Positions 24,199 through 33,110 of a stretch of 46,220 nucleotides of DNA are shown one piece after another. The position numbers were made by a program, and so were the translations under genes. The DNA is from Lachnospiraceae bacterium (GTDB lineage: Bacteria; Bacillota; Clostridia; Lachnospirales; Lachnospiraceae): the NCBI GenBank assembly GCA_028706005.1, contig JAQWCI010000003.1, forward strand, positions 1 to 46,220, given 5' to 3'. Position 1 is the first letter of the stretch. Every line of letters starts with the position of its first letter. The notes below the pieces were generated by a model. The model was given only the letters and a program-made list of their open reading frames with translations, ran no database searches and was not told the DNA's origin.

Positions 24199-25071
24199 CT
24201 ATATATCAAAAAATGGATATTTCCTAACGTCTTTGAGCGATTGTTTGAGTAATGTTATGTCCTTTTCATCAAGGGGATTTTCGAGGCATTCATCTATATG
24301 TTCCACTGCAAATGAAAAGTCATGAAAATTTCCCGGTGGTACCAACGTATCAGCGCCAAGCGAAAGAGCATACTTCATTGCAGCCACTCGCAATGGCGTA
24401 TTATCTGCATCTATAGGCTTGCACCATGACTTCGGAAACATGGATTTTTCTCTTTCTTCCTCGTTTATCCACGCTCTGTCTATAAGCGACTTCATCCCCA
24501 GTATGCCCATGCCACGTGCCTTTGCCGTCATTACAACTCGATTTCCAAAACTATACTCCATATTCATATGCCAGTTCAGCGGGAAAAGCACAGTATCAAA
24601 ATCATATAGTTCCATAGCGCGTAACGCAGCATCCTCATTGTGGCAGGTAATCCCGAGTTTACGCAGTACACCTTGCTCATGTAGAGGCATGATTACTTCC
24701 ATGGCTCCACCCTTGCCAAAAACAGTTTCAACTTCAGCTACACTAACAAGTCCGTGAAGTTGATAATTGTCAAAATAATCCGTGTGCAAAAGACGCATGG
24801 ATTCCTTTAGAGCTTCTTCTGCTCCCTTGGCTCCGCGTTGTTCCGTCTTACATGCCAGATAAACGTCATTTCGGTATGGCCTCAGTGAATTACCAAGTTT
24901 TTCCTGTGCATCTCCATATGTCGGTGCCACATCATAATAATTGATGCCATGATCCATGGCCCATTTCACATACCTGTCTGACTCTTTCTGCCCATCACTC
25001 ATTGACACAATTCCACCATATGCTACTGGTGATACCTGATACTCTGTATTTCCAAGTTTTCTCCTTACCAT
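24199..25071 (-). CDS. Aldo/keto reductase (fucoside operon)
   Basis: Aldo/keto reductase (290 aa), last gene of the long minus-strand glycan operon. The catalytic tetrad is complete: Asp 47 and Tyr 52 (NYYDVAPTYGD), Lys 75 (ACKTEQRG), His 106 (NYQLHGL). The start MVRRKLGNTEYQVSPVAYGG is typical and AAGGAG lies nine bases before the ATG. Position after a fucosidase and a second glycosidase suggests oxidation of the released sugar or an aldehyde intermediate; fucose dehydrogenases of this family are known, but specificity cannot be read here. It is divergent in sequence from the other aldo/keto reductase of this window. Confidence 0.9.
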   Translation of the reverse strand: MVRRKLGNTEYQVSPVAYGGIVSMSDGQKESDRYVKWAMDHGINYYDVAPTYGDAQEKLGNSLRPYRNDVYLACKTEQRGAKGAEEALKESMRLLHTDYFDNYQLHGLVSVAEVETVFGKGGAMEVIMPLHEQGVLRKLGITCHNEDAALRAMELYDFDTVLFPLNWHMNMEYSFGNRVVMTAKARGMGILGMKSLIDRAWINEEEREKSMFPKSWCKPIDADNTPLRVAAMKYALSLGADTLVPPGNFHDFSFAVEHIDECLENPLDEKDITLLKQSLKDVRKYPFFDI

Positions 25072-25121
25072 AGCTACATTCTCCTTCCTGCAGAACTATG
25101 GTCTGCCAAAACAAGAAGTAC

Positions 25122-27107
25122 TTATTTCATATAATCCAAGGAAACAAGTTGATGCATTGAAAACATGTCCACTGTAAAGTAAACATTTCCGTCTTTCTGA
25201 GTAAAGTCCAATGTTTTCCCCTGTGGCTGCATCGTGACAGTACTGATATCGTGCTTGACTGATGCTCTGACTTTCACTGGTCCGATATTAGGGAAATCCT
25301 CCAGTACACTTACATCTCCTCTTTGGACTGGTGAGCCGTATAATAAATGAAGAATATATCTATTCTCCTTCTTTTGTTCGACAAACCTCACCCTACCCTG
25401 AACAGGCATTGTCACTTCTACATTCCTATCAGGCACGAGCATTTCCACGAGCTGGCTGAAATATCTTCTGTGATACGCACACCCTTTGTTCAAATACATG
25501 GAAGCAATTTCGTGTGCAACATAAATCGTATTGCCATCACTTATTGCTGCAGGATATTCTGCACTTTCTTCTCTGTATGGCGTGTTTCCATGTGAGCAGT
25601 AATGTCCATAAGTACGGCTGAAATATGGTTCTCTGACTCCTGCGAGCACTTCTCCTTTTCCTTCGACAATATGTGCGCTGGTATAGCTAAGGATCGGTGA
25701 ATATATCATGTCAGTAAATTTATCGGGAATCACCTCAAGGTAATCAATATCATATGATGATCTTCCTTTATACCTGAGATTCGTGCTAATTGCAAATTCA
25801 TCAGCATCTTCTCTAAGTCCGCTGCCTCCGAGGAGAAGCAGTTTTCCGCCTTCCTTCTGATATTCAACCAGTGCTGTTTCGTATTCTTTCGTGACGCGAT
25901 ACCTGTCGGGAAGGATTATCAGCTCGTATTTCATGACGTCAGACGGAGCGCGTACAATGTCAAAATCAATGTGCGAATCCAACATAAGTTTTGCTATAGC
26001 CTCATTCATAATCGCATCTGTCCCGACCATCACGGCAATGCGCGACGTGACCTGAACGTCAAAACAATATTCTTCAATCTTCTCAACATACGAGAACGCA
26101 TACCCGATATTCTCGTATGTAGCTTTGTCAAGCATTCCGAGCGGATGCATCTGATCTCCGACGCTTATCCTTGCACCCCACGTCAGCAAAGACGCGCACT
26201 CATATCTAAGTGCCTCAGGCGTTTTATACCCGCCGAATTCTCCCCAGGATTCATGGAATTTGCCTGTCATTCCCAGGTAATCTTTACCTTTTCCGCCAAA
26301 GTACATAGCGCGGATCGGCATTTTATCATAGCCTCCCCATTTTGTCGGAAGATCCTCAAGCTCGAAATGCGTGCTCGCATAGTGCCATTGAGGCATGTGT
26401 ATCTCAGCTCCGCCTGAATTGAAGAAGATCGATCCATACGGATGGTATCTGAAAAATATCTCTCTTATACCATCGAGCGTTTTCTTCTTTTGCACCTGAT
26501 AGTATTCCTTTGCGTCCGCTTCGGTCTCAGGATTCAGTCCCATTTCCTTCATCCCGCGGATACAATCATCGCAATAGCAATAGTCTGTTACGAACACTAT
26601 GTCATAGAACAGGCCATCAAGATCCTTATACCTCTGGCATACTTCTTCTGTAAGTCTGTAAAGATAATCTCTATATCCACCTGCTGTGCAGAGATTAGCC
26701 CATGAGCAATATGGTTTTGGCATATCATCCAATGCTTCAAAATCATAATTAACTCCGCTGAAACTTCCGTCCCTGTTCCTTATAATCCATTCCGGATGCT
26801 CCTGCGCATCAAGCGCTGAGAATCCTACAGTAAGGTACAGCGGTGCTCTTACACCTATCTCATGACAGGCATCCATCATCTCTCCTGCCAGATCTCTGCC
26901 CTGTTCCATTCCGGGATGCTGCGTTCCGACTTTTGTCGGATAGTAGCAATATCCGTGATGTCCTTTGCCAAATACAGTTATGCTGTTTACATGGCCGACC
27001 TGCAGCATTTCCTGGAACTGTTCCTTATCAAACCTGCTGCCTATATCCTGTATGTCACCTGAAGTATGAAAATCAAGATGAACTTCTCTTGCCGGTAACC
27101 TGTTCAT
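25122..27107 (-). CDS. Glycoside hydrolase, probable GH151-like (putative alpha-L-fucosidase)
   Basis: Intracellular protein of 661 aa with a TIM-barrel N-terminal half (REVHLDFHTSGDIQDIGSRFDKEQFQEMLQVGHVNSITVFGKGHHGYCYYPTKVG...; DGLFYDIVFVTDYCYCDDCIRGMKEMG; KFHESWGEFGGYKTPEALRYECASLLTWGARISVGDQMHPLG). A flavodoxin-like segment of the beta-galactosidase-trimerisation type follows (YELIILPDRYRVTKEYETALVEYQKEGGKLLLLGGSG), then a beta-sandwich C-terminus. This resembles GH151 proteins, some of which are alpha-L-fucosidases; I recall the family from sequence pattern and am not certain. The ATG overlaps the stop of the LacI gene (ATGA), so it is translated from the same message as the GH29 fucosidase. 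Confidence 0.65.
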   Translation of the reverse strand: MNRLPAREVHLDFHTSGDIQDIGSRFDKEQFQEMLQVGHVNSITVFGKGHHGYCYYPTKVGTQHPGMEQGRDLAGEMMDACHEIGVRAPLYLTVGFSALDAQEHPEWIIRNRDGSFSGVNYDFEALDDMPKPYCSWANLCTAGGYRDYLYRLTEEVCQRYKDLDGLFYDIVFVTDYCYCDDCIRGMKEMGLNPETEADAKEYYQVQKKKTLDGIREIFFRYHPYGSIFFNSGGAEIHMPQWHYASTHFELEDLPTKWGGYDKMPIRAMYFGGKGKDYLGMTGKFHESWGEFGGYKTPEALRYECASLLTWGARISVGDQMHPLGMLDKATYENIGYAFSYVEKIEEYCFDVQVTSRIAVMVGTDAIMNEAIAKLMLDSHIDFDIVRAPSDVMKYELIILPDRYRVTKEYETALVEYQKEGGKLLLLGGSGLREDADEFAISTNLRYKGRSSYDIDYLEVIPDKFTDMIYSPILSYTSAHIVEGKGEVLAGVREPYFSRTYGHYCSHGNTPYREESAEYPAAISDGNTIYVAHEIASMYLNKGCAYHRRYFSQLVEMLVPDRNVEVTMPVQGRVRFVEQKKENRYILHLLYGSPVQRGDVSVLEDFPNIGPVKVRASVKHDISTVTMQPQGKTLDFTQKDGNVYFTVDMFSMHQLVSLDYMK

Positions 27108-28147
27108 TTTGGGTCTGTCTCCTTTTCAAGCAAGATGTTTCTGACTGAATCGCGGGAAATGAGTTCTGGCATCTCTCTTACTATGACAGTCCCCGATTCC
27201 CTTTCCTTAATTATCCTTCTTATGATCATATCAACGGCATCATATGCCATCTTTTTCGTATCCTGTTTTACAGCTGTAAGCTCCGGGCTTGCGATGCACG
27301 AATACAGCAGATCATCAAAAGTCACCACGGAAAGCTCTTCCGGCACTTTTATGTTCAGTTCGTGGATCGTAAGCATTGCGCCAAGGCACATATCATAATT
27401 TGCAATGAACAATGCCGTAGGGTGGTCTCCAACTGCCCATAATTTCTCCATGCAGTCACTGCCACTTTGAAACAGGTAATTTCCGTTTTCTACATAGTTA
27501 TCCGGTATCGTAATGTCGTAATCTTTTAGCGCCCTTAAAAAGCCCTCTGTTCTTTCTCTTGACTGATTCCAGCTGGATCTGTCTTTCGCATTGTCTGCAG
27601 TTATGATTGCAATTTTGCGATGTCCGAATTTGATCAGCTCCTCACAGCCCATATATCCGCCGAGAAAACCGTTTGTCATCACACAATCACAGGCTCCGAC
27701 AGGCGGTTTCTTATCTATCGCCACAAACGGGATTTCCTGGTATCTCATCAATTCAAGCGATTTATCCGCCCCTTCAACAGGCTCCAGAATAATTCCGTCA
27801 ACACCGCTTTCGATCATCAGTCTTATGGCATTATCCGCAGCTTCCGGGCTTCCGTTATGGCATGCATAAAGCAACTGGTAATGCTTCTCAATTGCCGCAT
27901 CTGTCAGATACATCACCAGTTGCGTTGCATACTCGTCCTGCATACTGTCAATAAGGCACCCGATAGTATTAGTCCTGGCTTTTCGCAGATTCTGCGCATA
28001 CCCATTAGGAACATAATCAAGCTTCTTTATTGCCCTCTCGATTTTCTCCCTGTTATCCTTTCTGACATTACCGCCGTTCAGAAATTTTGAGATCGTTGAC
28101 AGAGCCAGCCCTGTTTCGCGCGCGACATCCACTATCGTTGTCTTCAT
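27104..28147 (-). CDS. LacI-family transcriptional regulator (inside the fucoside operon)
   Basis: LacI-type regulator (347 aa). The headpiece TTIVDVARETGLALSTISKFLNGGNVRKDNREKIERAIKKLDYVPN is complete. The sensor domain carries NTIGCLIDSMQDEYATQ, SGVDGIILEPVEG, IPFVAIDKKPP, ALFIANYDMCLGA and LSVVTFDDLLYSCIASPELTAVKQD. GGGGGG precedes the ATG by four bases. It lies between the GH29 and GH151-like genes and has its own predicted promoter with a palindrome over the -10 (28184-28217). It could therefore autoregulate itself and the genes downstream, separately from the LacI protein that faces the whole operon. Confidence 0.93.
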   Translation of the reverse strand: MKTTIVDVARETGLALSTISKFLNGGNVRKDNREKIERAIKKLDYVPNGYAQNLRKARTNTIGCLIDSMQDEYATQLVMYLTDAAIEKHYQLLYACHNGSPEAADNAIRLMIESGVDGIILEPVEGADKSLELMRYQEIPFVAIDKKPPVGACDCVMTNGFLGGYMGCEELIKFGHRKIAIITADNAKDRSSWNQSRERTEGFLRALKDYDITIPDNYVENGNYLFQSGSDCMEKLWAVGDHPTALFIANYDMCLGAMLTIHELNIKVPEELSVVTFDDLLYSCIASPELTAVKQDTKKMAYDAVDMIIRRIIKERESGTVIVREMPELISRDSVRNILLEKETDPK

Positions 28148-28183
28148 GAGTCCCCCCTGTTTCTTCGTTGATACTTGATCCTA

Positions 28184-28217
28184 AATGTAATTTACATTCG
28201 GAGGCTCAGTAATTCAA
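28184..28217 (-). promoter_or_regulatory. Internal promoter with palindrome before the LacI gene
   Basis: On the minus strand TTGAAT (28217-28212) and TAAATT (28194-28189) are 17 bases apart. The -10 lies inside AATGTAA-T-TTACATT (28184-28198), a perfect 15-bp palindrome. This would allow the second half of the operon to be controlled by its own repressor. Confidence 0.55.
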
Positions 28218-28232
28218 TACTAAATGCAAATA

Positions 28233-29477
28233 CTACATTCTGATTGCTTCAAACTCAGGCGTTTCTTCCTCAATTTCAAAACAAACGCAGTAGTTTTTCG
28301 CATTCTTGTATTTTTCGGGCAGGAATACTGTTATCATATGAGGTCCTTCACACGTTGTCTCAAGATCAACTCTGACCTCTGTTCCGTCCTCAAGAATATA
28401 TGCTTTCTTTACCGTCATATTTATGTTAATGACTTCAAGAACAGTTTTAGGCGAGAGAACATGTATAAAGAACTTGTGGGGTTTTCCCGTGAATACGCAC
28501 CAGTCTACCTCATATGGATATTTCGGCAATGATCGTGTCGCAAATACAGCATCGGCATTGCGATGGACATATCCTCCTACTTCATCAAGTATCCTTATTG
28601 ATTCCTCGGGGATCTTGCCTGTTCCATCGGGGCCGATATTGAGAAGGTAGTTTCCACCACGTGAGTTTATCTTAAGCAGTAACTGCAGAATCTTATCCGG
28701 ATTCTTCCAGTTATCGTCCGACTTTTTGAATCCCCATGTATCATTCAGTGTCGCAGGCACTTCCCAGTCTCCAGGGAATGGATCGGCCGGTATAAAATTG
28801 TCACCGGTCGTCATATAGTCGCCAAGTCCGTTTCCGACTCTTCCGCTCACTATTACATTCGGGTTGATCGATTTTACAAGATCGATCATTTCTTTGCTTT
28901 CCTCAGCAGTAGTTCCCATAGGGGTATCAAACCAAAGCAGTGAAATATCAGGATACTGCGTCAGCAATTCTTTAAGCTGCGGGAAGCACTTGCCCTCGAG
29001 ATAATTCCTGTATGTCTTATGCGAATTATCATGTCTTGCCATATAACCGTCCGGATCATCCCAATCCTGAGCCTGAGAATAATACACTCCAAATTTTAAC
29101 CCGTTCTTTTTACAAGCTTCCTGCAATTCAGCCACAAAATCGCGGTGACACGGCGAAGCCTTTACTGATGTATAGTCACTGCATTTCGAGTCATACATCG
29201 CAAATCCTTCATGATGTTTTGACGTAAACACCAGGTACTTCATCCCCCAGCTTTTCGCCTTCTCGGCTATCCAATCAGCGTCAAAGTCCGTCGGATTGAA
29301 TTCTCTGGCTAATTTCCTATATTCAGTTTTAGGTATATCAAGCGTATTCATGATCCATTCCGCTATCGAAGGCGTAGTCTCGCCTTCATATTCTCCGGCA
29401 AGCTGCGAATAGAGACCAAAATGAATAAAAAGTCCAAACTTTGCGTCCTTGAACCATTGCTGTTTAGTGTCGTGCAT
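28233..29477 (-). CDS. Alpha-L-fucosidase, GH29 family
   Basis: Retaining alpha-L-fucosidase (414 aa). The GH29 barrel is plain: WFKDAKFGLFIHFGLYSQLAGEYEGE at the N-terminus, YLVFTSKHHEGFAMYDSK (substrate-binding histidines), GVYYSQAQDW, and the nucleophile Asp 184 in DISLLWFDTPMG. The barrel ends around RGGNYLLNIGPDGTGKIP, followed by a short beta-sandwich. There is no signal peptide, so it cleaves imported fucosylated oligosaccharides in the cytoplasm. GGAGGG is four bases before the ATG and the gene starts 15 bases after the MalG-type permease stop. The acid/base residue is variable in this family and I do not assign it. Confidence 0.95.
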   Translation of the reverse strand: MHDTKQQWFKDAKFGLFIHFGLYSQLAGEYEGETTPSIAEWIMNTLDIPKTEYRKLAREFNPTDFDADWIAEKAKSWGMKYLVFTSKHHEGFAMYDSKCSDYTSVKASPCHRDFVAELQEACKKNGLKFGVYYSQAQDWDDPDGYMARHDNSHKTYRNYLEGKCFPQLKELLTQYPDISLLWFDTPMGTTAEESKEMIDLVKSINPNVIVSGRVGNGLGDYMTTGDNFIPADPFPGDWEVPATLNDTWGFKKSDDNWKNPDKILQLLLKINSRGGNYLLNIGPDGTGKIPEESIRILDEVGGYVHRNADAVFATRSLPKYPYEVDWCVFTGKPHKFFIHVLSPKTVLEVININMTVKKAYILEDGTEVRVDLETTCEGPHMITVFLPEKYKNAKNYCVCFEIEEETPEFEAIRM

Positions 29478-29492
29478 AATACCCTCCAGATG

Positions 29493-30344
29493 TTATCCTT
29501 TGATTGCGCCTGATAACATTCCTTTTTCAATTTGATTGTGGAAAATTACATAGATTATTACCATGGGAATAAATGACATAACCACGAATGCAAACTGTGG
29601 TGCTATATCTTTGGAATGAACTGACGAGAAATTCAACATTGCTCTTGATACTGTAAAGTACTTGTCATCAGTCATCAGGATCATTGAGAATACCAGTTCA
29701 CTGTATGCCGCAATGAAGATAAATATTGCTTCTGTAGCAAGGATCGGTTTGCATATTGGGAACAGTACTCTCCACAACAGATTCCAGTCATTACATCCGT
29801 CTATAATTGCCGCTTCATCAATTTCCCTGCCGATACTGTCCATGTATCCAACATAGAGGAAAATTGCCTGAGACATATTGAATGCAACATATACGATCAC
29901 CAGAAATGCGAGATTGTTCTTGGCGTTCAGCGCAGTTGCAATGTTGTTTATCGGAACCAGTGTGCAATGGACCGGCACCATTACACCGACCATAAAGAAC
30001 AGATATATATAACGAAGGAACCCGTAACTCTTTCTGGAGAGAATATATGCCGCAAGGATTCCTACAACTGTATTTGCTATTGTTGTAAGGCATGCCACAA
30101 ACAGCGAATTTCCGATCGTCCTGAGTGCATTGGCTGTCTTATTTGCTGATGCGTAGTTAGAGAACAGCCACTCCTTAGGCATACTAAGCAGGTTCAGGTA
30201 AATTTCATTGTTGGATTTAAATGACGCAAGCACTGTTATAAAAACCGGAAAGAGCGTACAGAACGCCCAGACTATTGCAAATGCGTATAGGATAACTGTG
30301 CCTGTTTTTACTGTTTTCCTGTTCTTCTTTGTTTTCTCCGCCAT
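29493..30344 (-). CDS. Sugar ABC transporter permease, MalG type
   Basis: Inner-membrane permease of the third importer (283 aa). The first helix (VILYAFAIVWAFCTLFPVFITVLASFKSNNEIY) and five more hydrophobic segments are visible. The EAA loop reads GREIDEAAIIDGCNDWNLLWRVLFPICKP and the protein ends QIEKGMLSGAIKG. GGAG lies upstream and the start is 16 bases after the MalF-type gene. The neighbouring GH29 gene makes a fucosylated oligosaccharide the likely cargo; this is inferred from context. Confidence 0.95.
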   Translation of the reverse strand: MAEKTKKNRKTVKTGTVILYAFAIVWAFCTLFPVFITVLASFKSNNEIYLNLLSMPKEWLFSNYASANKTANALRTIGNSLFVACLTTIANTVVGILAAYILSRKSYGFLRYIYLFFMVGVMVPVHCTLVPINNIATALNAKNNLAFLVIVYVAFNMSQAIFLYVGYMDSIGREIDEAAIIDGCNDWNLLWRVLFPICKPILATEAIFIFIAAYSELVFSMILMTDDKYFTVSRAMLNFSSVHSKDIAPQFAFVVMSFIPMVIIYVIFHNQIEKGMLSGAIKG

Positions 30345-30360
30345 TGCATTTTCTCCTTTC

Positions 30361-31281
30361 TTACATCAGATCTTTGTCTTCACGGAAAAAATGATTTGTC
30401 AGAATACTGAGTGACACACCAAGTACCAGAAGAATTACACCATAGGCACTGCTCCGTCCGAACAGTTTGTAAGAAAATGCCTGTGTATACAACATTATCG
30501 ATGGCGTCGAGCTTACGTCGTTAGGGCCGCCTCTTGTCATAGCCCAAATAATATCGAAGACCTTGATACATCCTGTAATACATAAGATTGAGAATATCTT
30601 GAACGAATTCTTCATCAGCGGAATAGTGACATAGCGGATTCTCTGCCATCCGGTTGCCCCGTCGAGTGCCGCCGCTTCATTTACATCCTGTGGGATGGCG
30701 ACCAGTCCTGCTGCAAATATCAGCATATTGTAGCCTGCATACATCCATTCATTTACAAGTACGACGACCCAGACATTCAATGTCTTGGTATTCAAAACAT
30801 CAAGAATCGACGATGTATCTCCAGTCATGTTGTGGATCGTATGTACAAGACCATAATTGGGATTGAGCATAAATGTCCACATCAGTGCGACTGCTGTGGT
30901 TCCAAGCATGACCGGCAGGAAGTAACAGGTCTTGAAGAAACTGGTGCCTTTGATTTTTGACGTTATGAGCAATGCAAGTCCAAAAGCCAGCGGCATAAGT
31001 ATAACAAAACCACCGATCATAAAATAAAGACTGTTCAGCATTGCATTCCAGAAAAGCTTATCCTTGAATATTTTTATATAATTCTCCAGACCAATAAACT
31101 CTTTTGCCACTCCATACATCCCGTTCCATTTCCTGAATGACAAAAAAAATGTATCAGCGACCGGGTAGATGATAAATACTGTGCAGATTATTATTGCCGG
31201 AGCAAGAAACAGAATAGATATCGTCAGATCTCTGGGGTTTATTTTGTTCTTAACAACTGCTTTATTCTTTCCGCTTGCCAT
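30361..31281 (-). CDS. Sugar ABC transporter permease, MalF/UgpA type
   Basis: First permease of the third importer (306 aa). A basic N-terminus (MASGKNKAVVKNKINPRD) is followed by six membrane segments (LTISILFLAPAIIICTVFIIYPVADTFFLSF onward). The EAA loop reads VNEAAALDGATGWQRIRYVTIPLM and the family segment AMTRGGPNDVSSTPSIMLY is present. The ribosome binding site AGAGGGG lies inside the 3' arm of a hairpin formed by the leader (31290-31319), so translation may be lowered relative to the binding protein. Confidence 0.95.
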   Translation of the reverse strand: MASGKNKAVVKNKINPRDLTISILFLAPAIIICTVFIIYPVADTFFLSFRKWNGMYGVAKEFIGLENYIKIFKDKLFWNAMLNSLYFMIGGFVILMPLAFGLALLITSKIKGTSFFKTCYFLPVMLGTTAVALMWTFMLNPNYGLVHTIHNMTGDTSSILDVLNTKTLNVWVVVLVNEWMYAGYNMLIFAAGLVAIPQDVNEAAALDGATGWQRIRYVTIPLMKNSFKIFSILCITGCIKVFDIIWAMTRGGPNDVSSTPSIMLYTQAFSYKLFGRSSAYGVILLVLGVSLSILTNHFFREDKDLM

Positions 31282-31289
31282 GTTTTTAC

Positions 31290-31319
31290 CCCTCTGTAGA
31301 TTTTCCTGTGAACAGAGGG
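31290..31319 (-). promoter_or_regulatory. Hairpin that covers the permease ribosome binding site
   Basis: On the minus strand CCCTCTG and CAGAGGG (perfect 7-bp arms, 16-base loop) are followed by GTAAAAACATG. The second arm contains the AGGGG that should serve as ribosome binding site for the permease. It lies about 80 bases after the binding-protein stop. Confidence 0.6.
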
Positions 31320-31397
31320 AAGCTTTTTGTGCTCCCCCCTTATTCAGATTCTCATGTGAACATAATCACGACCCCGTTCTGAAAGCCGCGTCAGGTT

Positions 31398-32828
31398 TTA
31401 TTCGTATGCAGCCATCTTATCAACAATGTCACTTCCTACATCCTGAGCAGCAGAGCCGGTCGCAAGTGCCTGGAGAGAATTGCGGATCGTATCCATTGCC
31501 GCGGTATTTGATGAATAGTTGGGAAGTTCAAGTTTTGACCCCTGGTTCTCCGCCATGATCTTGTTGACTTCGTCAAGAAGATAGTTTCCTGTGTCTATAG
31601 TGACTTTTTCAGCATAGGTCGTAGGACTTGACTGGCACATTTCATTGATCGCATCGACTGTTGTGAGATACTTGATGAACTTTACAGTTGCAGCTATCTC
31701 TTCGTCCGACTTGTTGAGTGTTGTTATGTAATATGTATCTGAGCCGCCGCCCATTTCTGTATACTGATATGCTTCATCAATATAAGGAACTCTTGTAACG
31801 CCTATTGTCTGTGCATCAAAAAGTGATGTGTCAGAATCATTTATAAAGTTGCCGCAGTTCCATGTGCCATCAATGAAGAAAGCAGCCTGACCTGACTCGA
31901 ACATACTTCTCTCTGTGGCGACATCTGTGCTGAGGATCGCATCTCCCCAATATCCGGCATCGATCATGTCCTTCATTAACTGATAGATCTTCACCATCTT
32001 CTCGCCATCATATGTTTCTGTACCGTCAGCAAGGTTTCCTGCAATATCAGTGCCATATGCTTTCAGAGCCATTTCACTCATAAGATGTTCATAATGGTAA
32101 TTGTCTTTATCTGAATAGTTGAAAGGCTGTATTCCTGCTGCCTTCAGTTTTGCACATGCGTCTACAAGATCATCCCATGACTGAGGGACATCGACCCCTG
32201 CCTTATTCAGGAGATCTTTGTTGTAAAACATGTTGAGCTGGTATGAAGACCACGGAATTCCGTATGTTCCATCATATCCATCATACTTACATGTTTCCCA
32301 TGCAAATTCCTGAACACCGTCATACCAGTCCGGGTATTGATTGAAATACGGTGTGAGGTCAAGAAGATATCCTGCATCAAGATATTCCTTTACACGCGAT
32401 CCGCCATACTGAAGAAATGCGTTGGGAGCATCGCCTGATGCAAAGTCCGTTGTAAGCTTCTCTTCATAATCAGATTCTGTGGAAATGCTTTCGTCTGTTA
32501 CATGGATCTTGCCTTCATTTTCTTTGTTAAACTGATCGAGCCTGTTATAATACCATGTGCTCTGTCCATCGGTGTCTTTTCCTGTATAACGGAATTCAAC
32601 TCTGAGTTCAACATTGTTGAATGTCATGTTGTCGACATCGTAGTCACCTGTTGCTTGTGTTGTCTCTGCCGCACCTGCTGCTTCAGATGTAGCTGTGGTC
32701 GCAGCTGCATCTCCTGATGTTGCTGTCGAAGCGTCCGTTCCTGATGCAGCTGTTGAAGAACTTCCACAACCAGACAGGAGACCCACTACCATTGCTGATG
32801 AAAGAGCTATCGCTAATACCTTTTTCAT
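31398..32828 (-). CDS. Extracellular sugar-binding lipoprotein of ABC importer (SBP family 1)
   Basis: Binding protein (476 aa) leading the fucoside operon. Lipoprotein signal peptide MKKVLAIALSSAMVVGLLSGC with lipobox LSGC, then a Ser/Thr/Ala-rich linker to about residue 60, then the SBP_1 fold (NVELRVEFRYTGKDTDGQSTWYYNRLDQFNKENEGKIHV). The binding-site region YDGYDGTYGIPWSSYQLNMFYNKDLLNKAGVDVPQSWDDLVDACAKLKAAGIQPF is typical, as is FESGQAAFFIDGTWNCGNF. AGGAGG precedes the ATG. A LacI gene is divergent and a LacI-type operator lies at the expected transcript start. The ligand is probably a fucosylated oligosaccharide, from operon context. Confidence 0.95.
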   Translation of the reverse strand: MKKVLAIALSSAMVVGLLSGCGSSSTAASGTDASTATSGDAAATTATSEAAGAAETTQATGDYDVDNMTFNNVELRVEFRYTGKDTDGQSTWYYNRLDQFNKENEGKIHVTDESISTESDYEEKLTTDFASGDAPNAFLQYGGSRVKEYLDAGYLLDLTPYFNQYPDWYDGVQEFAWETCKYDGYDGTYGIPWSSYQLNMFYNKDLLNKAGVDVPQSWDDLVDACAKLKAAGIQPFNYSDKDNYHYEHLMSEMALKAYGTDIAGNLADGTETYDGEKMVKIYQLMKDMIDAGYWGDAILSTDVATERSMFESGQAAFFIDGTWNCGNFINDSDTSLFDAQTIGVTRVPYIDEAYQYTEMGGGSDTYYITTLNKSDEEIAATVKFIKYLTTVDAINEMCQSSPTTYAEKVTIDTGNYLLDEVNKIMAENQGSKLELPNYSSNTAAMDTIRNSLQALATGSAAQDVGSDIVDKMAAYE

Positions 32829-32904
32829 TTATTTCCTCCTTTTAGGAATGTTGTTGCTTATTATGATTATCTTCTGCAGAGATAATTATTAACTTATCCT
32901 TGGG

Positions 32905-32957
32905 TAAAACGTTTCGTTTTATGAATACAATATATCTCTAGCATATTTGAAATACAA
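32905..32957 (-). promoter_or_regulatory. Promoter and LacI operator of the fucoside operon
   Basis: On the minus strand TTGTAT (32957-32952) and TATATT (32934-32929) are 17 bases apart; transcription would start near 32922. The palindrome TAAAACG-TTT-CGTTTTA (32905-32921) lies directly at and after that point, with the central CG steps typical of LacI-family operators. It probably binds the product of the divergent LacI gene. Confidence 0.65.
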
Positions 32958-33066
32958 TATGGTAAAACTAACAATATTAACCATAATTATTTGTAAAAGT
33001 TGCATAAGTAGTGCAATATGACGGCTGCCTGTGGTTATTGAGTTCGTTATTATGTAAATAATTACA

Positions 33067-33110
33067 TTAAACGTTTCGCTGTTTATCTTTTTGTCTTAAC
33101 TTGTTATAAT
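33067..33110 (+). promoter_or_regulatory. Promoter and second LacI-type site for the divergent regulator
   Basis: TTAAACGTTTCG (33067-33078) shares AAACGTTTCG with the operator at 32905-32921 and contains the palindrome AAACGTTT. It is followed by TTTATC (33082-33087) and TATAAT (33105-33110) with 17 bases between them. Two sites about 160 bases apart could allow looping and autoregulation. Confidence 0.55.
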
